A stretch of 64,000 bases of DNA, from assembly GCA_964512485.1 (NCBI GenBank), contig CAZEHJ010000009.1, positions 5,094 through 69,093 of the forward strand, in the 5' to 3' direction. The first letter of the stretch is position 1. Every line of letters starts with the position of its first letter. The position numbers and the translations under genes were made by a program. The notes under the pieces are model-generated. The model ran no database searches and had not been told where the DNA came from. It saw only the letters and a list, made by a program, of their open reading frames with translations. This document shows positions 18,309-28,063 of this stretch, in pieces. The stretch is from CAZEHJ01 sp964512485. GTDB taxonomy: Bacteria; Bacteroidota; Rhodothermia; Rhodothermales; UBA10348.

Positions 18309-19250
18309 ATGAACCGATCGACCTTTCAGCGATTTCGCAGCGAGCTAGAGCTGCTATCCGTGGTCCTCTTCTGGGGCCTCAATTTTGTCGTGATCAAGAT
18401 TGTTCTTGAAGTGATGCATCCTCACGTTATGAACATCTTCAGGTTGCTGTCAGCCGCGCTACTTCTGGGACTCATCTATCATCGCAGGGTTGGCGGTTCT
18501 ATGAAGGCATTCTGGGCTCCGCTGCGCTCAGACCCGGTTGCCTTTATTGTGTTATCCATTATTGGGTGGGTCATTTACCAAATTGCATTTATTACCGGCC
18601 TCTATTACACCACTGCCGGTAACGGCGCCATGATCATGGCCAGCGCGCCAATCTGGACGGCCGTCCTTGCCCTCATCATCGGAACAGAACGACTGTCATT
18701 GTTCGCCTGGCTGGGAATGCTCGTATCGATCGGGGGCACCGCCGTTATAGTTGCTTTTGGAAGCGCAGAGGTGGATCTATCTTCTGACCTTCTGCTCGGA
18801 AATGCCATTGTATTGTTTGCCGCCATGCTCTGGGGCTCATATACCGCTCTGACCCGACCTCTGGTGGACAAACACTCCCCTATTTCTGTCACAGTGTTGG
18901 CCCTCCTGATCGCTCTCCCACCTATGGCACTGTTGGCCATCCCGTACTGGGATCTGGTAGACTGGGTGTTGATCACTCCTCTTTACTGGCTGGCCATCTT
19001 TTTCTCGGGAGCTCTTTCGACCGGTGTCGCTATTGTCTTCTGGAACGCCGCTGTCAAGACACTCGGAGCGTCACACACTGCAGCATTTGGTAATCTGGTG
19101 CCGCTGATCGCACTCGTTAGTAGCTTTTTCATTCTTGGCGATGCGATACTTCCCGTACAGATCGCTGGTGGTACACTCATTATCGGCGGCCTCGTCGTAA
19201 TGCGCTGGGCCCGAAGAAGGCGAACCGATCAAAGCCCAGAGCATTCATAG
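18309..19250 (+). CDS. EamA/DMT-superfamily transporter
   Basis: The 313-residue protein has ten hydrophobic helices in two EamA repeats. The first repeat begins at VVLFWGLNFVVIKIVLE and the second at NAIVLFAAMLWGSYTALTRP. It should be an inner-membrane exporter of small metabolites or amino acids in the drug/metabolite transporter superfamily. The substrate cannot be read from sequence. The C-terminus is short and basic. It is the first gene of a probable two-gene unit with the downstream envelope protein (20 bases between them) and is divergent from the MerR gene. Confidence 0.9.
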   Translation: MNRSTFQRFRSELELLSVVLFWGLNFVVIKIVLEVMHPHVMNIFRLLSAALLLGLIYHRRVGGSMKAFWAPLRSDPVAFIVLSIIGWVIYQIAFITGLYYTTAGNGAMIMASAPIWTAVLALIIGTERLSLFAWLGMLVSIGGTAVIVAFGSAEVDLSSDLLLGNAIVLFAAMLWGSYTALTRPLVDKHSPISVTVLALLIALPPMALLAIPYWDLVDWVLITPLYWLAIFFSGALSTGVAIVFWNAAVKTLGASHTAAFGNLVPLIALVSSFFILGDAILPVQIAGGTLIIGGLVVMRWARRRRTDQSPEHS

Positions 19251-19270
19251 AGGCGACTTCCAAACCCAAT

Positions 19271-20098
19271 ATGCCAAGCGTGAACAACTCAGGTCGGAAA
19301 AGGCTCACAACGATCCAAAAGGCTCTTGCCCTCGGCTTGGTGTCCCTCTTTGCCTGCGTGAGCGCCAGAGCTCAAACTCCCCTCTCTTTCGCTCCATGGG
19401 AGTTCTCGGTGAATGGAAATCACCTCGATGGTTCGGATTCGAACTGGATAGTGCTGCAGGGCCAGAGAGGAGTACCTCTTCCTTCTCTTCTGCCTCAGGT
19501 GTCACCAGACTCGAAGATTGAAGTTATGCGTCTTGCTGTGGGTGCGCGGACCACTCCTGAAACAGACCCACGCTTTATTTATCGCGTCACGGCCCTGGAG
19601 TTGTTGCTGCATCGTTCGTTCTTCTCGGGAGGAACGAAACTGCTTGATATCAATCGAGCTGGCCTTCTCGAAATGGACACTGACTGGATTCAGATTGCGA
19701 CGGGACCTGGAATGCATCGTCAGAATGACGAAATGGCCTTTTCGTTGAGGATACTCCTTGTAGGTGCCTACTCCACCTGGAAATACGGAAATCATTTGGA
19801 TGCAACGTCCAGTTTCAACTCCACTCATTCTGGATTCAAATACGGACTGCAGGGGATGTTTTCGATTTCACCCGCACCACGGATTACACTTCTGGGCTCG
19901 TATCATTCGTTTGGATTGAGCAGCAGTAATGACACTGGAACGCACGGTGGCCGACTAGAGCTTAGATCTTCAGTAACCGAGCGATTCAGCGTTTCTGCGC
20001 TCGCGTTGAAGATGGATCTTGAGACAGTAGATCGGGATTCTGGTTTCACTTCGTACGGACTGTCGGTACGTATGAGTTCTTCGAACCCTGACCTTTAG
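19271..20098 (+). CDS. Secreted or outer-membrane protein of unknown function
   Basis: The gene encodes 275 residues. I do not recognise the family. A basic N-terminus (SGRKRLTTIQ) and hydrophobic core (KALALGLVSLFACVSARAQ) make a Sec signal peptide ending near residue 35. The remainder alternates hydrophobic and polar residues with frequent Gly, Ser and Tyr (for example MFSISPAPRITLLGSYHSFG). That pattern is compatible with an outer-membrane beta-barrel of about ten strands, but the protein ends in SNPDL rather than an aromatic residue. It starts 20 bases after the EamA gene. Its stop overlaps the convergent cvpA gene by 4 bases. Confidence 0.65.
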   Translation: MPSVNNSGRKRLTTIQKALALGLVSLFACVSARAQTPLSFAPWEFSVNGNHLDGSDSNWIVLQGQRGVPLPSLLPQVSPDSKIEVMRLAVGARTTPETDPRFIYRVTALELLLHRSFFSGGTKLLDINRAGLLEMDTDWIQIATGPGMHRQNDEMAFSLRILLVGAYSTWKYGNHLDATSSFNSTHSGFKYGLQGMFSISPAPRITLLGSYHSFGLSSSNDTGTHGGRLELRSSVTERFSVSALALKMDLETVDRDSGFTSYGLSVRMSSSNPDL

Positions 20099-20637
20099 AT
20101 AGGAAGAGAGTCGGCGTTGAATTCCAGCCTGTTCTCTACTTTCTGGCGCATGTCCTCGAATGCAGGAGATCGATTGGAAAGATAGCTCCATGCCTCTGGA
20201 ACGAGACGATAAACCGGCATATACAGGTCAGACGAGTCACGGGAAAGTTTTCCCGGAAGCTGAGCGTACCCGATCACGATGAACACGAGGCTCAAAACAA
20301 CGGCTGCCTTGAGCGTTCCCGTCACGCCTCCCGCCAACCTGTCCATTCCGGACAGCTTGGCCTTTTCAAGAAGCGAGCTTGCTCCACGCGCAACAACGTT
20401 CACGGCGCCTTTAACGACAAGGAAAATCACGACAAAAGCCACCAATGGGCTCGTTTCCGGTGAAATTCCGAGGTGCATCTCAGCCAATCGAGCTCCAGAC
20501 TCCATGAAAGAAGCCGACAACACGAATGCCAGAATCGTTCCACCAAGGGCCGCGACCTGCTTCAAAAAGCCGGTTCTCCAACCCCTCAGCAATCCGATCG
20601 CCAGAATCACCAGAATGAAAATGTCTAAAGTCGCCAT
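20095..20637 (-). CDS. CvpA-family membrane protein
   Basis: The 180-residue protein begins with the characteristic CvpA opening DIFILVILAIGLLRGWRTGF. Three further hydrophobic segments follow, at about 30-48 (VAALGGTILAFVLSASF), 65-85 and 108-130. A soluble C-terminal tail contains YLSNRSPAFEDMRQKV. In Escherichia coli CvpA is an inner-membrane protein needed for colicin V production and tolerance of bile salts. Its molecular role is unresolved. It follows the yqeY-like gene by 21 bases and is probably cotranscribed with it. Confidence 0.88.
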   Translation of the reverse strand: MATLDIFILVILAIGLLRGWRTGFLKQVAALGGTILAFVLSASFMESGARLAEMHLGISPETSPLVAFVVIFLVVKGAVNVVARGASSLLEKAKLSGMDRLAGGVTGTLKAAVVLSLVFIVIGYAQLPGKLSRDSSDLYMPVYRLVPEAWSYLSNRSPAFEDMRQKVENRLEFNADSLPI

Positions 20638-20658
20638 GAGGCTTGTATCGGCCGGAGA

Positions 20659-21117
20659 TCACAATTCTGAAAGCACTCCGCGCACGATTTGTTGTACCAT
20701 TTTGCCATCGGCTTTGCCCTTGAGTTTTCCCATGGCGGCACCCATCACGCGGCCCATGTCTTTCATTCCCTCAGCCGCTGTTTCAGAAACAATAGTCTCA
20801 ACCGCGCTACGGATTTCGTCTTCGGAAAGTTGCTTTGGCAGATAGCTCTCGATAACCGCAAGTTCTTCGACTTCAATCTGTTTCAAGTCGTCACGTCCGG
20901 CCGCTTCAAATTGCTCAATGGAATCGCGACGTTGTTTGGCCTGTTTTTGAATGACGGCAAGCGCTTCCGAATCAGGTATCTCAGCGGATCCACCCGATCT
21001 CATATCTATTTCCTTGGACATTATAGCCGCACGAAGCGAGCGAACGGTCCTCAATCGGACCGCATCTTTGGCCTTCATGGCCTCTTTCAAGTCTTTCTGA
21101 AGCTGGTCTTTAATCAT
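20659..21117 (-). CDS. GatB/YqeY domain-containing protein
   Basis: This 152-residue protein matches the stand-alone YqeY family, related to the tail domain of the amidotransferase subunit GatB. It has DQLQKDLKEAMKAKDAVRLR, TVRSLRAAIMSKEID, QKQAKQRRDSIEQFEAAGR, ESYLPKQLSEDEI and KDMGRVMGAAMGKLKGKADG. The GatB tail binds tRNA, and stand-alone YqeY proteins are presumed RNA-associated, but their role is not established. Length is typical. It is first in a two-gene unit with cvpA. Confidence 0.92.
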   Translation of the reverse strand: MIKDQLQKDLKEAMKAKDAVRLRTVRSLRAAIMSKEIDMRSGGSAEIPDSEALAVIQKQAKQRRDSIEQFEAAGRDDLKQIEVEELAVIESYLPKQLSEDEIRSAVETIVSETAAEGMKDMGRVMGAAMGKLKGKADGKMVQQIVRGVLSEL

Positions 21118-21252
21118 TTCTGAACTGTCGAGATTTACCAGGGATTAATCATTTTCCGATCCGCGGTAGAACGATGATCCTCAGACGTGGTTCGGCTGCC
21201 AGAAAGAAGAGTCTGAGATTTTGGCCGTCGAACGAGCAACCGGCCGAGGATG

Positions 21253-22008
21253 TCAAAGCGCTAGACGCAGCGCAATTACTCCCACACCAGCTTGCATCAC
21301 ACCGAGCGCGACTCCTGAATAAACGTCGAGGCGCCTGATATCACTTTTCAAGGACGGATTGCCCGTCTCACTGAAATCGTCAAAGCGATTGTCCGCTTTG
21401 GTGCGGTAGCGGACCGAAAGAGCGCCACCGACAAAGGCGGCAGTGGCGGCCGTGTAGTTGATCCAACGCCTGCGCTTTCTCTCGATGACAAATCCGCCAT
21501 CCGCAACAACCGCTGACGAAGAAACAGGTTTGAGCTCGATCAAAGAACGATTCCAGATTTCCTGACCGGGCTCGACAAATGCCGGCTCGTAACCTTCCAA
21601 CATCACTTCTATTCTCTTAGCAAGTGGTTCGGGACGCTTCAATGTCGCCGGCGTCAATTCTGTCAGCACTCCATCACCAAGCGAAATACTTGCGCCAGGG
21701 GGTACCGATTCAATCCTGTAGTAGTAAGGAAAAGTCGCGACCACCTTAATGGATTCTCCCGTATCGGTCGAAAGATCAAAAGACATTGCCTGAATCGTCC
21801 ATGCATCGCCCCCGTGTGGACTCACAACCAGAGTCGAGGCGTCGTGATTGACTGTGAATGCCCCTTTCGAGGCCAAACCCATCCACTCCCCATCCACAAA
21901 GACATTTGCAGAACCGACGTTTGTCTCTACCTCCACGACGCGCGTCTGCGCTTCTGCCGGTAATACCAACAACGCCAGGAGCATACAGGCAAGTGATGAT
22001 CTAGTCAT
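21253..22008 (-). CDS. PEGA-like secreted protein, last gene of envelope operon
   Basis: The 251-residue protein has a signal peptide (SSLACMLLALLVLPAEAQ). Two PEGA-like beta units follow: VETNVGSANVFVDGEWMGL near residues 27-45, and IESVPPGASISLGDGVL near 98-114 with LEGYEPAFVEPG further on. Two weakly hydrophobic C-terminal segments (NYTAATAAFVGGALSVRY and YSGVALGVMQAGVGVIALRL) may be membrane spans or barrel strands. No enzyme motif is visible. Its ATG overlaps the stop of the PQQ-propeller lipoprotein by 8 bases, so it belongs to the same operon and is likely a partner in one envelope assembly. Confidence 0.7.
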   Translation of the reverse strand: MTRSSLACMLLALLVLPAEAQTRVVEVETNVGSANVFVDGEWMGLASKGAFTVNHDASTLVVSPHGGDAWTIQAMSFDLSTDTGESIKVVATFPYYYRIESVPPGASISLGDGVLTELTPATLKRPEPLAKRIEVMLEGYEPAFVEPGQEIWNRSLIELKPVSSSAVVADGGFVIERKRRRWINYTAATAAFVGGALSVRYRTKADNRFDDFSETGNPSLKSDIRRLDVYSGVALGVMQAGVGVIALRLAL

Positions 22009-23170
22009 TGTCCTCGCCTCCTGCCGGTTTGTAATAGGTTACCCAACGTGGTTCGCTCAACACGATCAGCCCACCATCGGCAACGGCCATCGCGGATTTT
22101 ATTCTTCCTTCTGTCTCCGTTTTCCACACAATATTTCCCGTGTCGGCTTCGAATCCGTAGAGTTCCTCTCCCAACGTACCAACAAACACATATCCTCCGG
22201 AAACAAGAGGCGCACTGGAAACGACATCCGGCAATTGAACGTCCCACCGAATGGCGCCAGTCGATGAATCAACTGAACGAAATCGGCCGTCAGTACCTCC
22301 AACAAAGACCGAAGTGCCATCCACGGCTGGAGGACCCATCCTCACCATCGTATTGTCCGCCACGATCGTCCACAACAGCTCTCCGGTCGTCGCGTCAATT
22401 TTCATCAGGTGACCCCTGGTCGTAGATACGAAGATATTCTCTCCTGAGGACGCAGGTGCGTTGTAGACCGGTGCTCCAAGGTCCAGAGACCACAGAATAC
22501 TTTCAGTCGACAGATCGATCATATGGCCCATTCCCATATCTGTGGCCACAAACATCCGGTCTTCACCAACGAGCAGCGGCGATGCTTTCGCCGATTGATT
22601 CTCTCCCAGAGAAAGACTCCACTTTTGAGAACCGTCGGACTTCAGATGTGCTCTTACATTCCCTTCAACATCGACTCCCACCACGACGTCGTCAAATACC
22701 ACAAGAGACGTGCTGAATGGAATTCCGGTCAGCCTCCATTTCGACACACCTTTTTTTAGATCGAATGCAATCAACACCCGCTTTCCCCAAGCGGTGGGAA
22801 CGTACATGAAGCCTTCAGAAATCACCGGTGTCCCCTCTATCACATCGCCCATCCTCTTGAAACCCCGGCCTCGTCCCGACTCCAATTCCACAGTGTGAAT
22901 CTCTCCCTTTCGGGTACCGACGAGGATGCGATTGTCCAACAAAAGCGGCGATCCGGGTCCAAAAGCAGCATTGGCACTGTATTCCCAGACCATCTCAAGA
23001 GGCGGAACGACAGGTTCGTCATAGCTACGCGAGCGAGCCTGATTCTGCCCGTCAACGAGCCAGTCAGAATCCGAGAGCACCTTGGGTTGCTCAAACTGTA
23101 TAGTCTGACAGCCAGGCATCAGAAGTGCCGTCATCGCAAGCACCAGAGAATATTGTATCGAGCGTCTCAT
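22001..23170 (-). CDS. PQQ-like beta-propeller lipoprotein (BamB-like fold)
   Basis: This 389-residue lipoprotein begins MRRSIQYSLVLAMTALLMPGC, with lipobox cysteine C21. Repeated propeller blades follow, each with a Trp near its end: GTRKGEIHTVELESGRG, VSKWRL, GSQKWSLSLGEN, ESILWSLDLG, TTGELLWTIVAD, STGAIRWDVQLP and DTGNIVWKTETEG. The fold is that of BamB and related scaffold proteins of the outer membrane. Quinoprotein catalytic residues are not apparent. ATG 23170 overlaps the stop of the upstream peptidase/barrel gene (ATGA), so translation is coupled. A scaffold role for the large upstream barrel protein is inferred from this coupling. Confidence 0.82.
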   Translation of the reverse strand: MRRSIQYSLVLAMTALLMPGCQTIQFEQPKVLSDSDWLVDGQNQARSRSYDEPVVPPLEMVWEYSANAAFGPGSPLLLDNRILVGTRKGEIHTVELESGRGRGFKRMGDVIEGTPVISEGFMYVPTAWGKRVLIAFDLKKGVSKWRLTGIPFSTSLVVFDDVVVGVDVEGNVRAHLKSDGSQKWSLSLGENQSAKASPLLVGEDRMFVATDMGMGHMIDLSTESILWSLDLGAPVYNAPASSGENIFVSTTRGHLMKIDATTGELLWTIVADNTMVRMGPPAVDGTSVFVGGTDGRFRSVDSSTGAIRWDVQLPDVVSSAPLVSGGYVFVGTLGEELYGFEADTGNIVWKTETEGRIKSAMAVADGGLIVLSEPRWVTYYKPAGGEDND

Positions 23171-26115
23171 CAGAAATCCCACCCGAAAAAGAACTGCCTG
23201 AATACTTTGTCCTGTTCGCGGAATCCATCTCTGTAACGCCGACCGATATCATAACGCAGGACGAAAGCACCGAACAGATTTACTCGAAGACCAAAACCGG
23301 CAGCACCAATGGTTTCTCCAGCCCTGATTTCTCTACGCAGCTCATAGTAGTCGTCATTCCATGCATGAGCCGCGTCGAAGAAAAGAGTCCCTCTGATGCT
23401 CGCGATTCCAAACGGAGCGAGTACAGGAAACAGCACCGCTGGAGCCTTCAGCAGAGGGAATCTAAGTTCGTGTGATGTGAACCACATTTTCTGGCCGCGG
23501 ACATCAAACCAACGGAACCCACGCAAATCCCAGCTTCCGCCGAGAACGAACAGCCTGGCCTCCCTTCCTTCATTTACCCGGGCCATGAACCACGAAGCAA
23601 AAGTGATATCGCGATGTATTCTGATGTACTTACGGACATCAGCCATCAGGGTGAAATAACTCACATTGGCGTACAGGATGTCAGATGTGTAGCCCGCTGT
23701 CAGGCTTGCTCGCCATCCAGCAATGGGTCCATTCATCCAGTACAATGCGTTGTCCCGCACCAAGGACGCACTGTTGGACAGGAGAAGGGCTTCCCGATCA
23801 ACATTGCGGATACTGATGTCCTTGCTTGTCCAGTTCAGGGACGTTGTGATCTCCAGTCTGGCGAACTTGGACAGCGGATAACTGACCAAGCCGAATCCGC
23901 CATAAACCGTTTCATAGAAAAGTGGAAACGTGGTTGGAGCATCGGGATCTGTGACATCGTATCGACGTCCTGAGTATCGATATGCTCCGTATCCGATGTT
24001 AGCCCGTCTGTTCAATTTGAATCGAGCAGCCTGAAAACTCAGGTCGCGCAGAAAGCTTCTTGTACCAGCACCCGTGTTCAAGATGGTCAGATACAGATAG
24101 TCATCTCCGATCATATCCGAGAATGCCATCACGGCTCCTCCTGTCGTCCCGAGAACCGGGTTCTGACTGACCGATCCCTGCGCGATATCGAGTTGATAGC
24201 TGGATTTGTATTTACCTACCTCCGCATCAACACCTACCTCCAGCTTTTCGTAACTCCAGGACCTCCCGACGCCAGATAAATCCGCGAGAGACGCCTGTTT
24301 TGGAGCTTGCAACAGAGAATCGACATTGCTCAGGTGCCTGATCGTAAAGCTCAGGCCCTCAAAGCTGGTGAATACGATATGATCATCATCAGTCCAGACC
24401 GGATCGAATGAAGCAGATACCAGGCGCGTCAGGCGACTGACTTTCCTCCAGTTTGGTTCTTCCCGAATCGGAGTGGTGTTATTGGACGCAACCACATCCG
24501 AATCGCCCATTCGATAGCTCATGTCTGCAACCCAGACATCCTGAGCATCATAGCGGCCTTCGTCATCTCTGATAGCACTGATGAAAGCGACCTTGTCACC
24601 TTCGGGGCTCCACGTGGGTGAGACGTCAGTGCGATCACCATACGTCACATATCTGACTTGACCGTCGTCCAGATCGTACGTGAAAATGTTGTATCCACCC
24701 GATTGCCCGTATGCACTGCGATCAGAGGAAAACGCCACCTGCCGCCCATCCGGACTCCAGCTCGGATCCCGATCGTCATATTTGTCTGCGGTCAGCTGCT
24801 GAAGCTGATCCTGATCTGAACGATAGATATATAGATCTGAAAACCCTGATCCCGTAATGGCTGTAAACACGAGGTCTTTGCCATCGGGGCTCCAGGATGG
24901 CGAATAGACAGCGATCAGGTCATCAAAGCGGTACGTGGCCTTAAGATTATGATCATACAAATCGTACACGTGTACCACGTCCCTGCCACCAGATTTGGTG
25001 ACGAAGGCCAAGTCTCCCTGACGCGACACTGAAATCCGGCTCTCGAAGAGGTGAAACGCCTCAAACTGGTCGCTCCGCTCCCCTTTTATCAGCACACTCG
25101 GCTCAGATATTGGCGTGTAATTCTCGTCGACTTGAACTTCAAATACATTGCTCAGGCCGTTGTGATTACCAACGAAATAGACCTTCCTCGTGCCATCTTC
25201 AAAGTGGTGGTAGTTTGGCTTCGCATTGAAGCCATCCGTTGACAGACCTCCAGCGATAATCGATGGCATGTCTACATTGGCCAGCTCAGGATAGTATTGT
25301 TTCTTTATCCATACCTGCCATCTCGACGCAATCACATCAAACTCTTCCTTGAAGGTCGTCTCCATCACAACCTTGAAATCTCGATCTTTCCAGGCGCCCT
25401 CGATCAATTCAAGGATCTTCTCTTCACCATATACCTCTGCAAAAAACCTGTTGAGGGCTTCTCCCTGTTTGTACATCACGAATGATCCGTTAATGCGATA
25501 CATGGACTGCAGGGGAACCATGTAGTTGGTAAATAGCGCGTCCCTCATCACCATTTCGTGTTGATGATCCGGTGGTCCCGACCAGTATTCAGCTAAACCC
25601 TCAGTGAACCAGAGCGGCAAAAATCGGTCAATGACCTGCCGGTGATCACGCATGACTCGAGTCAACTTGTTGTACGTGAAGACATGAACCATTTCGTGAC
25701 GAACAACCCGACGGAATCTGTGCAGATTGCCATTTGCCGGAATTACGACGCGCCCCTTCAGCCACTCGAAAAATCCTCCAACACCATCGGGTATGAATCC
25801 GGGTGTGACGTTGGTCTGCTTGAAGTGCAGGTTTGACGAATAGAAGATGATCGGGACGCGGTGATTCAGCGAGAAATTGAATTTGTGCTGTAACTCCTCG
25901 TAGGCCTCTTCCGCGAAAAACGCTCCGTGTTCGGCCAGTTCGAGCATCTCTGGATAGTAGTAGATGTCGAAGTGCTCGGTCTTCATGACCTGCCAGTCAA
26001 AGTTCTCGTACTGAATCTTGTTGCGGCCAAAGTGATAGCCGTTCTGCGCCTGAGCCCCCAGAACAGGTGCGAGCAGGCTTAGAATCAGAAGTATTCGGAG
26101 AACTTGTCTGGACAT
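23170..26115 (-). CDS. Peptidase-MA / WD40-like propeller / outer-membrane barrel fusion protein
   Basis: The 981-residue protein has three parts. After a signal peptide (cleavage near AQAQ, 21-24), a gluzincin peptidase domain carries H140-E141-x2-H144 (VVRHEMVHVF) and the downstream zinc glutamate segment PLWFTEGLAEYW. Next comes a TolB-like propeller (about 360-560) with repeats SPSWSPDGKDLVF, DPSWSPDGRQVAF and SPTWSPEGDKVAF. The last 330 residues look like a surface-antigen/BamA-type beta-barrel ending in RDGFREQDKVFRQFFFGWDF, with a terminal phenylalanine. Proteins of this layout occur in FCB bacteria but lack a defined role. A metalloprotease held at the outer membrane is the direct reading. 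It leads a three-gene coupled operon. Confidence 0.8.
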   Translation of the reverse strand: MSRQVLRILLILSLLAPVLGAQAQNGYHFGRNKIQYENFDWQVMKTEHFDIYYYPEMLELAEHGAFFAEEAYEELQHKFNFSLNHRVPIIFYSSNLHFKQTNVTPGFIPDGVGGFFEWLKGRVVIPANGNLHRFRRVVRHEMVHVFTYNKLTRVMRDHRQVIDRFLPLWFTEGLAEYWSGPPDHQHEMVMRDALFTNYMVPLQSMYRINGSFVMYKQGEALNRFFAEVYGEEKILELIEGAWKDRDFKVVMETTFKEEFDVIASRWQVWIKKQYYPELANVDMPSIIAGGLSTDGFNAKPNYHHFEDGTRKVYFVGNHNGLSNVFEVQVDENYTPISEPSVLIKGERSDQFEAFHLFESRISVSRQGDLAFVTKSGGRDVVHVYDLYDHNLKATYRFDDLIAVYSPSWSPDGKDLVFTAITGSGFSDLYIYRSDQDQLQQLTADKYDDRDPSWSPDGRQVAFSSDRSAYGQSGGYNIFTYDLDDGQVRYVTYGDRTDVSPTWSPEGDKVAFISAIRDDEGRYDAQDVWVADMSYRMGDSDVVASNNTTPIREEPNWRKVSRLTRLVSASFDPVWTDDDHIVFTSFEGLSFTIRHLSNVDSLLQAPKQASLADLSGVGRSWSYEKLEVGVDAEVGKYKSSYQLDIAQGSVSQNPVLGTTGGAVMAFSDMIGDDYLYLTILNTGAGTRSFLRDLSFQAARFKLNRRANIGYGAYRYSGRRYDVTDPDAPTTFPLFYETVYGGFGLVSYPLSKFARLEITTSLNWTSKDISIRNVDREALLLSNSASLVRDNALYWMNGPIAGWRASLTAGYTSDILYANVSYFTLMADVRKYIRIHRDITFASWFMARVNEGREARLFVLGGSWDLRGFRWFDVRGQKMWFTSHELRFPLLKAPAVLFPVLAPFGIASIRGTLFFDAAHAWNDDYYELRREIRAGETIGAAGFGLRVNLFGAFVLRYDIGRRYRDGFREQDKVFRQFFFGWDF

Positions 26116-26253
26116 GTATTCGATTGGGCTCCCGGTGCAAAGAAGGTAGACTTCGCAGTCATATTCAACCGCCCTGCTGTCTTTTCCTGTATGAGATCCC
26201 GCCTGAGGTGACGAATCATGAGGCCGAACCGCAGACGAATGATTTGCCTGCCT

Positions 26254-28050
26254 TCAGCTTCCTCGGTCCGATTTACCATCGAGGAAAAACGAGACGCCGC
26301 AGGCGTGTTCTTCCAACCACACGTCCATCACCTCTCTGAATTCAGCGGCGTCCGGGGCGGCAAGAGCCCTTTTTGCCAGCGCCCGGCCCTCAGATAACTT
26401 CATGGCCCGAATTACCCGCTTTATTGCCGGCAGATATACCGGAGAAGCGCTCAATGTATCGACGCCAAGTCCGAGCAAGACCGGAACGGCCCTCATATTG
26501 GTGGCAAGCTCTCCGCACAGGCTCACTGGAATTCCTGCCATGCGCGCGGCGCTCGTAGTCATCTTGATCAGCTGGAGAACGGCCGGATGCATCTCGTCAT
26601 AAATATCGGCTACCAGATCGTTGCCACGATCCACTGCCAGAGCATACTGCGTGAGGTCGTTCGTGCCGATGGAAAAGAAGTCCACTTCCTCCGCAAATCG
26701 ATCTGCCATGAGCGCGACCGACGGCACTTCAACCATGACGCCCACCTGAACCTCCCGATCGAACCCAACTCCTTCTGAATCCAGAATCTCCATGGTCTCT
26801 TCCAGCACTCTCTTGAATTCCCGGATTTCCTTTATTTCGGTAACCATCGGAAGCAGAATCCGCGTGGGCCCAAAGACTGATGCGCGAAGGATGGCTCTCA
26901 GTTGAGGCACCATCAGCTCTTCTCGATCCAGCATGATCCTGATTCCTCGCCAGCCCAGGTACGGATTGTGTTCGCGATGTCCCATCGGCAGCAACTTATC
27001 TCCGCCAAGATCCAGGATCCTGAAAGTTGTTTCGCCGGGTCTCGTCGTCTCCACTACTTTCTGGTACTGCTCAAATTGCTCCTCTTCGGTTACGAGAGCC
27101 CGCCCTTCCATCAGCAGCAACATTTCGGTTCTGAACAGGCCAATGCCTTCCGCGCCGTATTCTGCCAGCAGTTCCAATTCCTCTTTCAGCTCCAGGTTGG
27201 CTTGAAGTTTGATCGCGTGACCATCAAGCGTTTCTGCGGGAAGGTCGACGAGTTGCTTGTTCTCCTGAAGTAAACGGGCATATCGTTTGCGTTTCGTCCT
27301 GTACGCATCCAGCGTTTCTTCATCGGGATTTACGATCAATTCGCCCTTTATCCCGTCGAGGATGAGGATATCGCCCGTTTCAATCTCTTTTGTGGCGCCG
27401 TGCGTGCTGACAACGGCGGGAACCCCCAGAGCACGCGCCATAATGGAAACATGTGATGTGGGCCCGCCAAAATCCGTAGCACAGCCCAGAATGCCCCTCC
27501 GGCTGAAGAGGATGATATCCGCAGCAGTGAGTGTTTCTGCAACGATGATAGTCTCCTCTTCCACCGCGGACAGAATCCGGCCACGCCTGAGGTGCCTGAT
27601 TATGCGGTCTTGAATATCGAGAAGATCATTCGCCCTTTCGCGCAGGTATTCCGAATCTGACGCTTCCATCATCTGACGGTGTTTACTCATCACCGTCTGG
27701 ACCGCGTAACCTGCGTTGACGCCGTGCCCCTTGATATACTTCACCACTTCCGTGTAAACCGCTTCGTCGCGCAATATCAGCAGCTGGGCCTCAAAAATTG
27801 TGGCGCTGTCCTCTCCCAGCTTTTCGCGCGTGACGGCAATAATCTTGTGCAGATCCCGCTCTGCCTTCAGAACCGCCGCTTCGAATCGTTCGAGTTCCGC
27901 CTCGATCAATTCTACGTCGACAGAACGCTCTTCAACGTCAAAGGAGACTCTGGCATACAGATACGCGGGACCGATGGCGATTCCCGGAGAAACGCCAATT
28001 CCTCCTTTGGTGAAACCCGTGGCTTTTACCTCGTCTTCTGTCGTGCTCAT
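26254..28050 (-). CDS. ptsI: Phosphoenolpyruvate-protein phosphotransferase (enzyme I)
   Basis: Enzyme I (598 residues) autophosphorylates from PEP and transfers phosphate to HPr. The N-terminal HPr-binding/phospho-His domain contains H200 in GGPTSHVSIMARALG. The PEP-binding barrel shows AEGIGLFRTEMLLL, RILDLGGDKLLP, FSIGTNDLTQYALAVDR and the catalytic-cysteine segment SLCGELATN. There is no GAF domain, so this is the sugar-type rather than the nitrogen-type EI. The C-terminus is slightly longer than usual and ends in CGVSFFLDGKSD. GGAG precedes the ATG. It lies 13 bases after ptsH. No EII component occurs in the window. Confidence 0.96.
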   Translation of the reverse strand: MSTTEDEVKATGFTKGGIGVSPGIAIGPAYLYARVSFDVEERSVDVELIEAELERFEAAVLKAERDLHKIIAVTREKLGEDSATIFEAQLLILRDEAVYTEVVKYIKGHGVNAGYAVQTVMSKHRQMMEASDSEYLRERANDLLDIQDRIIRHLRRGRILSAVEEETIIVAETLTAADIILFSRRGILGCATDFGGPTSHVSIMARALGVPAVVSTHGATKEIETGDILILDGIKGELIVNPDEETLDAYRTKRKRYARLLQENKQLVDLPAETLDGHAIKLQANLELKEELELLAEYGAEGIGLFRTEMLLLMEGRALVTEEEQFEQYQKVVETTRPGETTFRILDLGGDKLLPMGHREHNPYLGWRGIRIMLDREELMVPQLRAILRASVFGPTRILLPMVTEIKEIREFKRVLEETMEILDSEGVGFDREVQVGVMVEVPSVALMADRFAEEVDFFSIGTNDLTQYALAVDRGNDLVADIYDEMHPAVLQLIKMTTSAARMAGIPVSLCGELATNMRAVPVLLGLGVDTLSASPVYLPAIKRVIRAMKLSEGRALAKRALAAPDAAEFREVMDVWLEEHACGVSFFLDGKSDRGS

Positions 28051-28063
28051 CTACACTCCAATT

